Shown: in pieces, positions 7,239-15,316 of the stretch
Layout of the letters: every line of letters starts with the position of its first letter
How positions within the stretch are numbered: the stretch's first letter is position 1
DNA from: an uncultured Aliarcobacter sp.
GTDB lineage: Bacteria > Campylobacterota > Campylobacteria > Campylobacterales > Arcobacteraceae
Assembly: GCA_947629065.1 (NCBI GenBank)
Contig: CANRCH010000013.1
Location: 1-19,201 of the forward strand
Direction: 5' to 3'
Length of the DNA stretch: 19,201 nucleotides
Program-made: the position numbers and the translations under genes
The notes under the pieces: model-generated
Told to the model about the DNA's origin: nothing
What the model saw: the letters and a program-made list of their open reading frames with translations, nothing else
Databases searched by the model: none

Positions 7239-8301
7239 CTATCTGTTTTGTCTTTTTCTTATCTAAAATAGTGTTATCTTGGCTATATTTTTTTAGTAAA
7301 ATAAGAGTTGTTAAAAATAGACTTACAAGTGCAGGTCCAATAATCATTCCCCAAAAACCAAAACTTCCAAGCCCTGCAACAATTGCAAAAAAGATTAAAA
7401 GTGAACTAATATTTGTAGGAGTCTTTATCACTTTCTTATTTATATAATTTATAATTGCTGGTTTTATAAATGTATCTGCAATTATTGAAATTACAATTAT
7501 TGTATAAACTGCAATGAAAATTGCATTTGAAATAGATCCTGTACTTGCTTCATAAAGTGATACAGGTAACCACATAATAATTCCACCAATAACAGGAATT
7601 AAAGATGCAAATCCATATAAAACTCCAAATAGTAATCCATCATATCCAAAAAAACTAAGGAAAGCCCCAAACAAAAATCCTTGTAAAATTGCAGTTACTA
7701 AAATAGAATAAAAAACAACAGTCATAACGCTTGATGATTGGTAAAACATAGCATCTGCTTCTTCATTTTTTATTGGAAGTAAAACTTTTAGAAAGTTTGC
7801 AATCTCTTTTGAATATAGAGTAAAAAAGAAGAAAAATATTAAAATCATAACCATATCTATCATAAATTTTGCAGAGTTTTTACCTAAAAATGTACTAATA
7901 GAAAAAAGTTGTTGAACTGATTTTCCAACATCTATAGATGAGATAATTTTCTTAAAAAAATCATCTAAAAAGGCAAAATCTTTTGCTAAAGAGTGTAGAA
8001 TTTCTTTAAAATTATCTAAGTTAGAAATTAAAAGTTGTTGATCAACTTTATTAAAAAAACTTACAAAAGATAAAATGCAATATAAAATAGGTAAGAAAAA
8101 TAAAGCAGCCATAAGAGTGGTTAAAACACTACTTGAAACCACTCTATATTTAAAATATTTTTGCATTTTAATATTTAAAGATACTGTAGAAATTGTAAGT
8201 AAAATTGAAACAATAATAGCTTTTAAAAATGGATTAAAAAGTTCTACCATAAAAAATAGTAAGATTAAAACTATTGCTATTAAAAAATATGGAGTTTTCA
8301 A
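7228..8301 (-). CDS. AI-2E family (UPF0118/PF01594) membrane transporter
   Basis: This family contains TqsA, linked to autoinducer-2 export, but also members acting as cation antiporters, so the substrate is not predictable. The 357-residue protein has the family topology: two hydrophobic helices at about 5-43, a pair near 55-84, a soluble central region at about 85-140, then helices from 148 to 335. Family signatures are [15 protein letters not shown] at 236-250, DTFIKPAII at 276-284 and [14 protein letters not shown] at 310-323. The C-terminal tail is charged ([10 protein letters not shown]). The start is TTG at 8301, overlapping the ruvB TGA by three bases, with GAGGGA upstream; no better start is visible. 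Translation is probably coupled to ruvB, making it the last gene of panB-ruvB-transporter. Confidence 0.88.
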   Translation of the reverse strand: MKTPYFLIAIVLILLFFMVELFNPFLKAIIVSILLTISTVSLNIKMQKYFKYRVVSSSVLTTLMAALFFLPILYCILSFVSFFNKVDQQLLISNLDNFKEILHSLAKDFAFLDDFFKKIISSIDVGKSVQQLFSISTFLGKNSAKFMIDMVMILIFFFFFTLYSKEIANFLKVLLPIKNEEADAMFYQSSSVMTVVFYSILVTAILQGFLFGAFLSFFGYDGLLFGVLYGFASLIPVIGGIIMWLPVSLYEASTGSISNAIFIAVYTIIVISIIADTFIKPAIINYINKKVIKTPTNISSLLIFFAIVAGLGSFGFWGMIIGPALVSLFLTTLILLKKYSQDNTILDKKKTKQIEKE

Positions 8302-9320
8302 AATAGACTTCCCTCTTTGTTTTCTTGTTTTGGTGGAGTTAGTCTAAACATCTCATAAGATTTAATACTAGCAACTCTTCCTCTTGCTGTTCTTTCTATG
8401 TAGCCATTTGCTAGTAAATATGGCTCTATTGCATCTTCAATTGTGCCTTCATCTTCACTTAAAGCTGCTGCTATTGTAGATAGCCCCATAGGTCTTCCCC
8501 TATTTGAAATAAGAAGTTCTAAAAGATTTATATCCATCTCATCAAAACCATTTTCATTAATTCCAAGTTCATCAAGCGCATATTGACAAGTTTTTAAAAA
8601 TATTGATTTATCCCCAGCAACTTGTGAAAAATCTCGAACTCTTCTTAAAAGTCTTAAAGCAACCCTTGGAGTTCCACGGCTTCTTTGCGACATCTCTAAA
8701 GCTGCATCATTTTCACAAACTATTCCTAGCTTTATTGAAGCTTTTTGAATAATTTTTGCTAACTCTTCGTGTGTATAAAACTGCATTCTAAAGTGCATTC
8801 CAAATCTCTCTCTAAGTGGATTTGAAAGCATTCCAGCTCTTGTTGTTGCACCAATTAGTGTAAATCTTGGCAAATCAATTTTTACAGTTTGAGCTGCAGG
8901 TCCTGAACCAATAATTATATCAAGTCTATAATCTTCCATCGCTGGATATAGAATCTCTTCAACTGCTGGACTTAAACGGTGAATTTCATCAATAAATAAA
9001 ATATCACCCTCTTCAAGATTTGTTAAAATTGCTGCTAAATCTCCACTTTTTTCAATCATAGGACCAGCTGTTACTTTGATATTTGAGTTCATCTCGTTTG
9101 AGATTAGATATGAAAGTGTTGTTTTTCCTAGACCTGGAGGTCCATAAAAAAGAATGTGATCAAGTGCTTCTGCTCTTTTTTTAGAAGCATCAATAAAAAC
9201 TCTTAAGTTTTTCTTGATTTTCTCTTGCCCTATATAATCATCCCAATTTGAGGGTCTTAAGCTTTGTTCGCTATTTTCTTCTTCAAAAGAAACTGTTTCA
9301 ACTTCAACTAATCTTTGCAT
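8298..9320 (-). CDS. ruvB: Holliday junction branch migration helicase RuvB
   Basis: RuvB is the AAA+ hexameric motor that, with RuvA, migrates Holliday junctions in recombinational repair. Counting from the ATG at 9320 the protein has 340 residues, the standard length. Motifs are Walker A GPPGLGKT at 60-67, Walker B FIDEIHRL near 109-116, sensor 1 GATTRAG at 157-163, and the Arg-finger region LRERFG at 169-174. The C-terminal winged helix includes [21 protein letters not shown] and [13 protein letters not shown] codon immediately upstream (9323-9321) would add one residue; ATG is preferred and overlaps the panB stop as TGATG, implying coupling. The ribosome site is weak (AAGAAG), consistent with reliance on termination-reinitiation. 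ruvA and ruvC are not in the window. Confidence 0.97.
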   Translation of the reverse strand: MQRLVEVETVSFEEENSEQSLRPSNWDDYIGQEKIKKNLRVFIDASKKRAEALDHILFYGPPGLGKTTLSYLISNEMNSNIKVTAGPMIEKSGDLAAILTNLEEGDILFIDEIHRLSPAVEEILYPAMEDYRLDIIIGSGPAAQTVKIDLPRFTLIGATTRAGMLSNPLRERFGMHFRMQFYTHEELAKIIQKASIKLGIVCENDAALEMSQRSRGTPRVALRLLRRVRDFSQVAGDKSIFLKTCQYALDELGINENGFDEMDINLLELLISNRGRPMGLSTIAAALSEDEGTIEDAIEPYLLANGYIERTARGRVASIKSYEMFRLTPPKQENKEGSLF

Positions 9321-10129
9321 CAATATTCTTCTTCAATACTTGGGAAAATTTGTGTTTGAACATCATCTCTATACTGATTTACAGCATCTTTTACTAGTTT
9401 TGCACCATCTAAATAGTGTCTTACAAATTTTGGTTTAAACTCTTCAAAAAAGCCTAACATATCAGACCAAACTAAAACTTGCCCATCTGTGTCTTTCCCA
9501 GCACCTATTCCAATAGTTGGGATTTTTACAGCTTGTGATATTTTTTTTGCAACATCACTCATAACACCTTCAATAACTATTGCAAAAGCTCCAGCTTTTT
9601 CAACTGCAAGTGCATCTTTTATTAGCTGTTCTTCATCCTCTTTTGTTCTTCCTCTTACTTTATATCCACCTTCACTTCTTACATATTGAGGCATCAAACC
9701 AATATGTGCCATAACAGCAATTGAGTTGCTAGTTAAATGTTTTATAATCTCTGCTTTATCTTCGCCACCTTCTATTTTAACGGCACTTGCATTTGTTTCT
9801 TGATAAACTTTTGCACAGTTTTTTAAAGCCTCATCTTTGTTTATATAAGTCGCAAATGGCATATCTGTAATCACAAAAGCATCTTTTGCACCACTACAAA
9901 CAGCTTTTGTGTGGTAAATCATTTGATCTAAAGTGGCACTTAAAGTATCATTTTCTCCAGCAAAACTCATATTTAAACTATCACCAACCAAAATCATATC
10001 AGCACTATTTTTAAATAGATTAGAAAATAGTGCATCATAGGCTGTTATAACTGTTAATTTATATCTATTTTTAGCCTCTTTTATTTTAGTAATATTCATC
10101 TTTTCAAAATTATTTTTTATTATACTCAT
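9320..10129 (-). CDS. panB: 3-methyl-2-oxobutanoate hydroxymethyltransferase (ketopantoate hydroxymethyltransferase)
   Basis: PanB adds a hydroxymethyl group from 5,10-methylene-THF to 2-oxoisovalerate, the first committed step of pantothenate and CoA synthesis. The 269-residue protein is of usual length. Motifs include [11 protein letters not shown] (29-39), the metal/substrate loop VGDS at 48-51, Asp89 in TDMPF, KIEGG at 118-122, MAHIGLMPQ (140-148), the catalytic Glu187 in VIEGV and [20 protein letters not shown] at 207-226. ATG at 10129 has a clear AAGGA site eight bases upstream; an in-frame ATG at codon 11 lies closer to the conserved region but lacks a comparable site. panB is the promoter-proximal gene of the operon with ruvB; panC and panD are not in the window. 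Confidence 0.96.
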   Translation of the reverse strand: MSIIKNNFEKMNITKIKEAKNRYKLTVITAYDALFSNLFKNSADMILVGDSLNMSFAGENDTLSATLDQMIYHTKAVCSGAKDAFVITDMPFATYINKDEALKNCAKVYQETNASAVKIEGGEDKAEIIKHLTSNSIAVMAHIGLMPQYVRSEGGYKVRGRTKEDEEQLIKDALAVEKAGAFAIVIEGVMSDVAKKISQAVKIPTIGIGAGKDTDGQVLVWSDMLGFFEEFKPKFVRHYLDGAKLVKDAVNQYRDDVQTQIFPSIEEEY

Positions 10130-10158
10130 ATTAAAAATCCTTAATTCAAATATAAAAT

Positions 10159-10164
10159 ATTATA
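10159..10164 (-). promoter_or_regulatory. Strong candidate -10 box for panB-ruvB-transporter
   Basis: On the minus strand TTTTTGGCTATAAT gives a perfect TATAAT with a T-run upstream. It would start RNA about 22 nt before the panB ATG. The same TTTTxGCTAxAAT context recurs upstream of the methyltransferase and of the 66-residue protein. Confidence 0.55.
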
Positions 10165-10189
10165 GCCAAAAATAGATTTTAATTCGGTT

Positions 10190-10208
10190 TTGGATAAAAT
10201 CTATCCAA
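10190..10208 (+). promoter_or_regulatory. trpA promoter candidate overlapped by an inverted repeat
   Basis: TTGGATA and TATCCAA form a 7-bp inverted repeat with a 5-nt spacer (AAATC). The likely -10 element (GATAAAAT, 10193-10200) lies inside the repeat. It could be an operator, or a small hairpin at the start of the RNA. The repeat is seen directly; the regulatory role is inferred. Confidence 0.4.
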
Positions 10209-10228
10209 TTTATTTTTTAGGAAAAATT

Positions 10229-10969
10229 TTGAAAAAATTAGTTGCATATATTACCACTTCATTTCCAAACAAAGAGTTTACAGTAGATTTAGCGTACTCT
10301 TTAAAAGATAGTGGAGTTGATACTCTTGAACTTGGAGTTCCTTTTTCTGATCCAGTTGCAGATGGACCTGTTATTGAAAAGGCAAACTTACTAGCATTAA
10401 AACAAGGTTTTAAATTAGATGATTTATTTTATGTTTCGCAAAAAATAGCAAAAGATATAGATACTTTATGGATGGGATATTTAAACCCATTTTATCACCA
10501 TGGAATGGAAAATATTTTAAAAAAAATGGATGATTTTGGTGTAAATGGAACAATAATTCCTGATCTTCCTTTTGAAATGGCACAAAAATATGATGAACTT
10601 TTTAAAAAATACAACAAAGTAAATATAGCTTTCGTTGCACCAACAAGCCCAAAAGATAGAATCAAAGCCTTAGTTGAAAATTCACAAAAGTTTATCTATA
10701 TGGTTGCTTATGCTGGAATTACAGGAAGTGGAAGAAGTGAAGATTTAAGCCAAATTATAAAAGATATAAGAGAATTTACACAAACTCCAATATATTTAGG
10801 TTTTGGAGTTGATGAAAAAACTTGTAAAGAGAAAGCACAAAATGTTGATGGTGTGATTGTTGGAAGTGCTTTTGTAAAACATCTATTAGATGATAGTTTA
10901 AGTAATATTGAAAAAATTAAAAAAGTTTCAAGTTTAGCAAAAGAGATAAAAGAGAAGATAAATAGCTAA
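10229..10969 (+). CDS. trpA: Tryptophan synthase alpha subunit
   Basis: TrpA cleaves indole-3-glycerol phosphate to indole and glyceraldehyde-3-phosphate and passes indole to TrpB. I place the start at TTG 10229, giving 246 residues beginning MKKLVAYITTSFPN, which matches the family start. It has TTTAGGAAAAATT as ribosome site. An upstream in-frame TTG at 10190 would add 13 residues but falls on the candidate -10 box. Catalytic Glu34 (ELGVPFSDP) and Asp45 (VADGP) are present, followed by GYLNPFYHHG, IIPDLPFE, FVAPTSP, YAGITGSG and GFGVDEKT, the phosphate-binding TIM-barrel motifs. trpB is not adjacent; the next gene, bpt, begins at the base right after the stop, so the two are probably co-transcribed. 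Confidence 0.95.
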   Translation: MKKLVAYITTSFPNKEFTVDLAYSLKDSGVDTLELGVPFSDPVADGPVIEKANLLALKQGFKLDDLFYVSQKIAKDIDTLWMGYLNPFYHHGMENILKKMDDFGVNGTIIPDLPFEMAQKYDELFKKYNKVNIAFVAPTSPKDRIKALVENSQKFIYMVAYAGITGSGRSEDLSQIIKDIREFTQTPIYLGFGVDEKTCKEKAQNVDGVIVGSAFVKHLLDDSLSNIEKIKKVSSLAKEIKEKINS

Positions 10970-11707
10970 ATGTATATTGTAAATCAGGATTTTGAAGTAT
11001 TTGAAGAAAATCGTACTTGTTCATATTTTGAAGATAGAGTTTCAGATATAAGATATAGATACCTTAATTTTTGTTCAATCACGCAATACCAGAAAATGTT
11101 AGAACGAGGTTGGAGAAGATTTGGGAAGGTAAATTTTGTGCCTGAATGTAGAAACTGTAATGCTTGTGTATCAATGAGAATTGATGTGAAAAATTATAAA
11201 TTTTCAAAATCTGATAAAAGAGTTTTAAATAAAAACAGAGATACAAAACTATTTATTAGAAAACCAAGTGTTACGCACGAACACTTAAATTTGTACAATA
11301 AGTATCACAAAACTATGAATGATAAGAAATCTTGGCCATATTCACCAATTTCAAGTGAAGATTATATAAAATCTTATGTAGAAGGAAATGTGCTTTATGC
11401 AAAAGAATTTTTGTTTGTAAGAGATGAAAAGCTGGTTGCTGTTTCTTTGGTTGATGTTTTACCAAAAGCTGTTTCAGCAATTTATACTTATTATGATCAT
11501 GATTATTATGATTTATCTTTAGGTAAGTTTTCAATTTTAGCACAAATAAAACTAGCAAAAGAGTTAGATATTCCTTATGTTTATTTAGGATACTGGATCA
11601 AAGACCACTATTCAATGGGGTATAAAAAAGAGTATAAACCATTTGAAATATTGAAAAATAGGGCAACTTTAGATGAAGATGCTATTTGGGAAAGTGTTGA
11701 AAACTAG
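10970..11707 (+). CDS. bpt: Aspartate/glutamate leucyltransferase (bacterial N-end rule)
   Basis: Bpt transfers Leu from Leu-tRNA to proteins with N-terminal Asp or Glu, marking them for ClpS-ClpAP; it is the bacterial homologue of arginyl transferase ATE1. The 245-residue protein has the ATE N-terminal domain (CSYFEDRVSDIRYRYL at 17-32, GWRRFGKVNFVPECRNCNAC at 47-66) and C-terminal GNAT-like domain (AVSAIYTYYDHDYYDLSLG, then YVYLGYWIKDHYSMGYKKEYKP). Cys17, Cys60, Cys63 and Cys66 form the conserved cluster, which in ATE1 relatives is implicated in metal or Fe-S binding. It starts directly after trpA with a weak AGAGAAG site. A 6-bp inverted repeat (11705-11722) begins at its stop codon but lacks a T tail. 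Confidence 0.93.
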   Translation: MYIVNQDFEVFEENRTCSYFEDRVSDIRYRYLNFCSITQYQKMLERGWRRFGKVNFVPECRNCNACVSMRIDVKNYKFSKSDKRVLNKNRDTKLFIRKPSVTHEHLNLYNKYHKTMNDKKSWPYSPISSEDYIKSYVEGNVLYAKEFLFVRDEKLVAVSLVDVLPKAVSAIYTYYDHDYYDLSLGKFSILAQIKLAKELDIPYVYLGYWIKDHYSMGYKKEYKPFEILKNRATLDEDAIWESVEN

Positions 11708-11742
11708 ATTGATATAAATCTATAATTAATACACACTTTTTT

Positions 11743-11750
11743 GATAATAT
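11743..11750 (+). promoter_or_regulatory. Candidate -10 for the small exported protein gene
   Basis: TTTTTTGATAATAT fits the T-run plus AT-rich -10 pattern seen elsewhere in this window and would give a leader of about 25 nt before the ATG at 11780. Confidence 0.4.
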
Positions 11751-11779
11751 AAGAAAATATAAAAATTAATGGAAAAAAG

Positions 11780-12148
11780 ATGAAAAAAATTATAATACTT
11801 TGTGCTTTTGTACTATCTTTATTTGCAAATGAAGAGCAAGTAAATAGTGCTGAAAACTCTGCAAAATTTGAGTTTAATCCAAATGTAGATTGTTTAATCT
11901 TAGAAGATGAAAACTCAATTATCTGTAAATTTGAGATAATTCAAGATTTAGAAAATGAACAAAAAATTGTTATTAACTGGGTAAATCCTGATGGTGAAGT
12001 ATCAAGAACAAGAGATATTGTTGTTCCAAAAGGCGACAGTTCTGCTTATGATTTTAGATATATAGAAGGAAGAGAACTTGGAAAATGGGACTTTTCTATA
12101 ATTTATAGAGATAAAGAGTATAAAACTAGTTTTGAGTTAAAAGATTAA
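11780..12148 (+). CDS. Small exported (periplasmic) protein of unknown function
   Basis: I do not recognise a named family. The 122-residue protein has a Sec-type signal peptide (MKKIIILCAFVLSLFANEE, likely cleaved after residue 16 or 17). The mature part is acidic and alternates hydrophobic residues as in an immunoglobulin-like beta sandwich (KFEIIQDLENEQKIVINWVNP, RDIVVPKG, GKWDFSIIYRDKEYKTSFEL). Two Cys (38 and 49) in the mature part could form a disulphide. The signal peptide also contains a Cys at position 8, but there is no clear lipobox, so it is more likely soluble in the periplasm. GGAAAAAAG directly precedes the ATG. It has its own candidate promoter and a very strong terminator, so it is probably a single-gene unit. 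Confidence 0.75.
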   Translation: MKKIIILCAFVLSLFANEEQVNSAENSAKFEFNPNVDCLILEDENSIICKFEIIQDLENEQKIVINWVNPDGEVSRTRDIVVPKGDSSAYDFRYIEGRELGKWDFSIIYRDKEYKTSFELKD

Positions 12149-12165
12149 TCTTTTAACTCTTTTTT
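12134..12165 (+). terminator. Rho-independent terminator, perfect 26-nt palindrome
   Basis: GAGTTAAAAGATT followed immediately by AATCTTTTAACTC (12134-12159) is a perfect palindrome, and six T residues follow (12160-12165). The stop codon of the small exported protein lies inside it. It separates that gene from the convergent methyltransferase. Confidence 0.75.
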
Positions 12166-12181
12166 GATTATTTTTTAAATT

Positions 12182-12841
12182 TTACCTAGAAAATTTAAAA
12201 ATCTTTCCTTTATAATCTTCACTTGTAAAATCAAAATCTTTTGCATCTAATGCGTTTAATGAAAAACCAAAATCTTCCATCTCTTTGTTAAATTTTGCTT
12301 GATGACCTCTATTTGGATTTACTAAAATCACTTTACAGTTTTGAGTTGCGTGTGCATTTATAAAATTTGATAAAAGTTCAACATGATCTCTTTCATAAAG
12401 TAAATCACTCCCTACAATTAAATCAAATTTTCCTAACTCTTCTGTAAAATCATCTTCCCAAGAAGCCCTTATAAATGGTATATCTACATCTTCATTTAGC
12501 TTTGTATTTATATCTAAAAATTTTTCAGCTTCAGGGTGATAATCAGTTGCAGTTATATTTGCATTTAATCTATTTAAAACAAGGCTTGTAAGTCCAATTC
12601 CACAACCAACTTCTAAAATTCTTTTATCTTCTAAATCGTAGTTAAATAAGTAGTTTGCCAAGACTTCACTCGATGGCCAAAGAACTCCAAAAATAGGCCA
12701 TGTGGCACTTGAAATTCCTAAGTTTTCTGCAACATTGTTTTTGTCATAAAATTGTTGAGTATCTTTTAGTGTTCTTAAATGAATATCTTCATTTTCTATC
12801 TCTATTGTTTGGTACTTGTACCTGACGCTATTTTCTCCCAT
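12182..12841 (-). CDS. Class I SAM-dependent methyltransferase (methyltransferase-16-like)
   Basis: The 219-residue protein is a seven-strand Rossmann methyltransferase. The N-terminal GVLWPSSEVLANYLFN (52-67) resembles the WPSA-type entry of the lysine-methyltransferase-16 group. SAM motif I is LEVGCGIGL at 76-84, the acidic ribose-binding TD is at 99-100 and motif IV-like DLIVGSDLLYE is at 140-150. Relatives methylate protein lysines or small molecules, and the target here cannot be predicted. The ATG has an excellent AAGGAG site. It lies 85 bp downstream of pstB on the same strand but has its own promoter candidate, so a functional link to phosphate uptake is uncertain. It converges with the small exported protein gene. 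Confidence 0.82.
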   Translation of the reverse strand: MGENSVRYKYQTIEIENEDIHLRTLKDTQQFYDKNNVAENLGISSATWPIFGVLWPSSEVLANYLFNYDLEDKRILEVGCGIGLTSLVLNRLNANITATDYHPEAEKFLDINTKLNEDVDIPFIRASWEDDFTEELGKFDLIVGSDLLYERDHVELLSNFINAHATQNCKVILVNPNRGHQAKFNKEMEDFGFSLNALDAKDFDFTSEDYKGKIFKFSR

Positions 12842-12885
12842 AATAATTACTCCTTTTTTATTGTAATTTCGTGGTATAGGTTTTC

Positions 12886-12891
12886 ATTCTA
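12886..12891 (-). promoter_or_regulatory. Candidate -10 for the methyltransferase
   Basis: On the minus strand CTTTTGGCTAGAAT gives a TAGAAT box in the same TTTTxGCTAxAAT context as the panB promoter, about 45 bp upstream of the ATG. It suggests transcription independent of pstSCAB. Confidence 0.4.
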
Positions 12892-12926
12892 GCCAAAAGA
12901 GTGGATAAAAGCAAATAAATTTAAAA

Positions 12927-13616
12927 TTATTCTAAACTTATTACAAAATCTGCAAGTTTTATTATTTGTGATTTAAAGTGAGAAATCATAATAATAGAAC
13001 ACTCATTTTTCAACTCAAGAAGTAGGTTTTCTATTTTTAAAGCTAACTCTTCATTTAGTGAAGCTGTTGGTTCATCAAGAAGTAAAATCTTTGGCTTTAA
13101 AACCAAAGCTCTTGCTAAAATTAGCCTTTGTTGTTGTCCACCTGAAAGTAAATAAGCACTATCATTTAATCTATCTTTTATTTCATCATATAAAAATACT
13201 CTTTTTAAAGCTTCGATTATTTGCTTTTCTGCTATATCTTTTTTTACTTTTTGAAGTTTTAATGGAAAGTAGATATTTTCAAAAATAGAAAAAGGCAAAA
13301 TATCAGGATGTTGGCTTACATAAACTATTTTTCTTCTTAAATATGGTAAATCTTTGTTTGGCATATTTAAAATATCTATCTTTTTTTTCTCATCAAAAAA
13401 AGTTATTTCTCCTGAAAATTTAGCTGAGTCAAACTCTCTTATTAGTTGATTTATAACAAGAAGAAGTGAACTTTTACCAATTCCAGAAGGTCCTGAAATG
13501 GCTAAAATTGAGTTTTGTTCTAAACTTAGATTAAAATCTTTTAAAATCTGCTTTTGATTGAAAGAGAGATTTAGATTTTCTATTTTTAAAATAGTTTTAC
13601 TGTTTTCTTTACGCAA
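12927..13616 (-). CDS. pstB: Phosphate ABC transporter ATP-binding protein
   Basis: PstB is the cytoplasmic ATPase that powers PstCA. Motifs are Walker A GPSGIGKS at 42-49, Q-loop Gln102 in YVSQHPDILPFSIFENI, ABC signature LSGGQQQR at 157-164, Walker B ILLLDEP at 177-183 and the switch His213 in ISHF. At 229 residues it is about 20-25 shorter than typical PstB, and the Q-loop region differs from the usual FQKPNPFP; the assignment rests mainly on position after pstA and on the PFSIFENI stretch. The start is TTG at 13616 with AAAGGAG upstream, overlapping pstA by 8 nt. It is the last gene of pstSCAB; no phoU follows, since the next gene is a methyltransferase. Confidence 0.88.
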   Translation of the reverse strand: MRKENSKTILKIENLNLSFNQKQILKDFNLSLEQNSILAISGPSGIGKSSLLLVINQLIREFDSAKFSGEITFFDEKKKIDILNMPNKDLPYLRRKIVYVSQHPDILPFSIFENIYFPLKLQKVKKDIAEKQIIEALKRVFLYDEIKDRLNDSAYLLSGGQQQRLILARALVLKPKILLLDEPTASLNEELALKIENLLLELKNECSIIMISHFKSQIIKLADFVISLE

Positions 13617-14478
13617 GTTTTATTCTCCTTTTTAGAGTTATTTTTTGTATTAAAAAAGCTAGTATAAAAAGTGTTAATGAACTAAAAAGTAGTATCATAG
13701 CAGCTACATAACCCTTGTTTAGTTCATCTATATCTTGATAGGCTGATGAGATATAATATATAAAAAATGGTACTGCTTCATATTTTTCAAGAATTGAGTT
13801 TGGAATACCAGCCATTGCAACTGCTCCTGTCATCATAATAACAGCTGTATCTTCAATAGCTCTTCCAATAGATAAAATAACCCCACTTAAAAGCTCTTTG
13901 CTTATATATGGAAGTTGCACAAAAAATAGATTTTGGTATTTTGTAGCACCAAGATTTAAAGCACTTAATTTTATATTATTTGGGATTTGATATATTGCAT
14001 TTTCACTCATTTTTACAATATATGGAATAACCAAAATAGCCAAACTTAAAGCTGAAATTAGTAAACAAGTATAAAGATTAGTGAAATATTTGTGTAAAAA
14101 TATAGTAATAGATAAACCAAAAAGCCCAACAACTATTGAAGGTGTAAAGGCAAGTAACTCATAAGAGAAACTAAGAGTATTTTTTACTCTTTGTGAAGCA
14201 AAAACAGATATAAAAACACCACTTAAAAAACCTATTGGTAAAGCTATTAAAACTGCTAAAAGGGATACTAAAATAGAGCCAATTATTGCTGGAAAGATTC
14301 CATCAAAAACTCTTTTGTTTCCTAAAATGGCATCAATAAAACTTACATTATCAAAAATAATATTTAGTGAAAAAGCACTAAATCCTTTATAAAATACAAA
14401 AACAAAAAATATAGCTAAAATAATAAGTGAAAAGCTAACAACAACATAAAATAAGGTAATTAAAAGTTTTTTATTCAT
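13609..14478 (-). CDS. pstA: Phosphate ABC transporter permease PstA
   Basis: PstA is one of the two inner-membrane permease subunits of the high-affinity phosphate importer. The 289-residue protein has an N-terminal helix (about 5-30), a periplasmic segment, then five further membrane helices from about 60 to 278. The cytoplasmic EAA-type coupling loop is SALNLGATKYQNLFFVQLP at 172-190, and the permease signature appears as GRAIEDTAVIMMTG at 205-218 (compare ARAIGETAP in many PstA proteins). The gene overlaps pstB by 8 nt at its end and pstC by 8 nt at its start (ATGAATAA), so translation is tightly coupled. Confidence 0.92.
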   Translation of the reverse strand: MNKKLLITLFYVVVSFSLIILAIFFVFVFYKGFSAFSLNIIFDNVSFIDAILGNKRVFDGIFPAIIGSILVSLLAVLIALPIGFLSGVFISVFASQRVKNTLSFSYELLAFTPSIVVGLFGLSITIFLHKYFTNLYTCLLISALSLAILVIPYIVKMSENAIYQIPNNIKLSALNLGATKYQNLFFVQLPYISKELLSGVILSIGRAIEDTAVIMMTGAVAMAGIPNSILEKYEAVPFFIYYISSAYQDIDELNKGYVAAMILLFSSLTLFILAFLIQKITLKRRIKLA

Positions 14479-15313
14479 AGTTTTTCTCTTTATTCAATAT
14501 TTTTAAACTAGCAACTAAAAAAAATGAGAATAAAAATAGTAATAAACCACAAATAAATATGGCTTTAAATGCTATTGATTCATAATCACTTGCATTTATT
14601 AGTGCAATATGTGCTGTTAAAGTCCTTGCACTATCTAAAATTGAGTGAGGAATTTTTAGAGTATTTCCAGCTATCATCAAAGCTATCATAGTATCTCCAA
14701 CAGCTCTTGCAAAACCAAATATTAAAGCACTCAAAATCCCTTTTTTTGAAGTTTTTAAAACCAAGTCGAAGAAAATATCCTCTTTTGTTGCACCTAAAGA
14801 TTTTGCAGCTAAAATAGTTTTTTTTGAAGATGAGATAAATGTATTAAATAAAATTATAGTAATAGTTGGAAGTGCCACAAAACTAAGCACAAAAGATGCA
14901 GTTAAAATACTAAATCCTTTCCCATCTAAAATATCATTTAACCAAGGAACTAACAAAAATATAGCAATAAAAGCATATAGAACTGTAGGAACTCCTGAAA
15001 GAAATAGTATAAATTTATTTAATATATTTGAGATATTTTTTGGTAAAAAAAATGCCATAACCGATGCAAATGAAAAACTCATAATAAAAGCAAAAAGTGT
15101 TGCTAAAACACTTATATAAATTGTTCCAAGTATCATAGGAAGTAAGCCATAAGAGTCGTTTAATTCGTCCCATTTAAAAGTAAAAAACTCTAAAAAATTT
15201 CCAGAAACTATTAGTGGAAATGAAAAATATATCAAAAACAAGAGTATAAAAAGAATTAAAGAGCTTGTTATAAAAACAGATATAACAAGCCCAAAATTAA
15301 ATAAAAAGTGCAT
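14471..15313 (-). CDS. pstC: Phosphate ABC transporter permease PstC
   Basis: PstC pairs with PstA to form the phosphate channel. The 280-residue protein has an N-terminal membrane helix (10-35), the typical PstC stretch YGLLPMILGT at 55-64, and further helices through about 270. The EAA-type loop is centred on AAKSLGATKEDIFFDLVLKTS (169-189, SLGAT at 172-176), and the signature FARAVGDTMIALMIAGN lies at 201-217. Its ATG begins three bases after the pstS stop, and its end overlaps pstA by 8 nt. The order pstS-pstC-pstA-pstB is the standard one. Confidence 0.93.
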   Translation of the reverse strand: MHFLFNFGLVISVFITSSLILFILLFLIYFSFPLIVSGNFLEFFTFKWDELNDSYGLLPMILGTIYISVLATLFAFIMSFSFASVMAFFLPKNISNILNKFILFLSGVPTVLYAFIAIFLLVPWLNDILDGKGFSILTASFVLSFVALPTITIILFNTFISSSKKTILAAKSLGATKEDIFFDLVLKTSKKGILSALIFGFARAVGDTMIALMIAGNTLKIPHSILDSARTLTAHIALINASDYESIAFKAIFICGLLLFLFSFFLVASLKILNKEKNYE

Positions 15314-15316
15314 AAA

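Noticed and set aside
8075..8347. 90-codon plus-strand ORF opposite the AI-2E-family gene and ruvB
   Set aside because: It lies antisense to two well-supported genes, has no clear ribosome site and no family resemblance; it is a by-product of AT-rich coding on the other strand.
9541..9548. Run of eight T within panB as a phase-variable tract
   Set aside because: Short A/T runs of this length are common throughout this AT-rich DNA (others in pstB and pstC), sit in housekeeping genes and encode ordinary Lys or Phe codons. No poly-G or poly-C tract, the usual phase-variation signal in this phylum, was seen.
11705..11722. TAGATT-AATCTA inverted repeat after bpt as a terminator
   Set aside because: The stem is only 6 bp, all but one pair being A-T, and no T tail follows; it is too weak to call.
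13058..13288. Plus-strand ORF opposite pstB
   Set aside because: Antisense to the ABC signature and Walker B region, with a low-complexity Leu/Lys/His translation and no ribosome site.
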